DNA of 22,054 bases from a virus. Below are positions 21,710-22,054 of the stretch, in pieces (the stretch's first letter is position 1; each line of letters opens with the position of its first letter). The stretch lies in the IMG/VR virus record IMGVR_UViG_3300020463_002038, positions 1 to 22,054 of that record. One strand, given 5' to 3'. Made by a program: the position numbers and the translations under genes. Under the pieces are notes generated by a model. The model was not told the DNA's origin and ran no database searches. It saw only the letters and a program-made list of their open reading frames with translations.

Positions 21710-22054
21710 ATGAGTGTAGATACAAACTTAATCAAAACCCCGTATAAACGTGAGAAATTCAATCAACAACAAATTGAAGAGATCGTTAAGTGTACACAAG
21801 ATCCTCAATATTTTATTGAGAACTTTGTATGGATACAGCATCCAGTCAAAGGCAGATTAAAGTTTGACTTGTTCGACTTTCAAAAAGAACTGCTTGACGC
21901 TTATCACAATCACCGCTACAGTATAGCACTTATTAGTAGACAAATGGGCAAGTCGACTGCGGCTGGCGCATATTTGTTATGGTATGCTATGTATGTACCT
22001 GACCAAACTATTCTTATTGCGGCACACAAATACAGCGGTGCCCAAGAGATTATG
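21710..22054 (+). CDS. gp17: Terminase large subunit, N-terminal part (T4 gp17-like)
   Basis: 115 residues before the edge. The opening (REKFNQQQIEEIVKCTQDPQ, then YFIENFVWIQHPVKGRLKFD) and FDFQKELLDAY precede the Walker A SRQMGKST at about 76-83 with Lys at about 81, and QTILIAAHKYSGAQEIM; T4 gp17 has SRQLGKT here. The ATPase half drives DNA into the prohead through the portal; the nuclease half and Walker B lie outside the window. It starts 8 nt after a late-box-like sequence with no evident ribosome site. In T4 it follows gp16 directly. Confidence 0.95.
   Translation, partial: MSVDTNLIKTPYKREKFNQQQIEEIVKCTQDPQYFIENFVWIQHPVKGRLKFDLFDFQKELLDAYHNHRYSIALISRQMGKSTAAGAYLLWYAMYVPDQTILIAAHKYSGAQEIM

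Noticed and set aside
1-22054. tRNA, rRNA, insertion sequence, integrase or attachment site
   Set aside because: No cloverleaf, transposase, integrase or long terminal repeat was recognised by eye; a scan with tRNA and mobile-element tools was not possible here.

Overview
This window is a piece of a lytic, T4-like (tevenvirus-type) myovirus genome, very probably marine and AT-rich. The recognisable structural and packaging set comprises T4 homologues gp13, gp14, gp15, gp18, gp19, gp4, gp16 and the N-terminus of gp17, plus a gp1-type dNMP kinase. Genes are tightly packed with 1-, 4- or 8-nt junctions, and no integrase, tRNA, rRNA or CRISPR was seen. The host is probably a Gram-negative alphaproteobacterium, perhaps SAR11-like. 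That is inference, based on an alphaproteobacterial-style 5-aminolevulinate synthase, ADP-heptose (LPS) genes and base composition.

Layout. (1) 1-1228, minus strand: a 61-residue late gene followed by a 5-aminolevulinate synthase cut by the window edge. (2) 1250-4364, plus strand: a consensus sigma70 promoter drives a translationally coupled operon, hldD - hldE - cupin - SGNH hydrolase. (3) 8247-4350, minus strand: a late promoter, then gp14 and gp15 (neck and tail completion), a divergent SGNH-like protein and a Nudix hydrolase. (4) 8260-9826, plus strand: two near-identical sigma70 promoters in front of a small possibly exported protein and a conserved unknown. (5) 9822-16999, plus strand: a zinc-metallopeptidase-like protein, gp13, dNMP kinase, a large tail sheath gp18, a strong terminator, gp19, a probable gp19 paralogue, gp4 and gp16. 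(6) 16991-21698: five genes, four unrecognised and one Pro/repeat-rich, lying between the two terminase subunits. (7) 21694-22054: late promoter and the start of gp17.

How it works together. Late genes are preceded by copies of an (N)ATAAATA box resembling the T4 gp55-dependent late promoter. In four cases the box is exactly 5 nt from the ATG, which would place the start codon at or next to +1, so those mRNAs would be leaderless. In several cases the box also contains the stop codon of the gene before. The sigma70 (TTGACA) promoters drive the metabolic and unknown genes, so the window appears to carry both an early/middle and a late programme.

Most interesting possibility. Several proteins (9835, 17020, 20456, 21198) begin with an 8-10 residue peptide ending in [L/I]-x-E. 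This closely resembles the capsid-targeting sequence of T4 internal proteins, which the gp21 prohead protease removes. Neighbouring proteins share a second peptide at their ends (LKRNAGL; LSGI/LAGI-like). I infer a set of head-packaged and possibly injected proteins, including an HExxH metallopeptidase-like protein and a protein with an 8-cysteine metal-binding-like tail.
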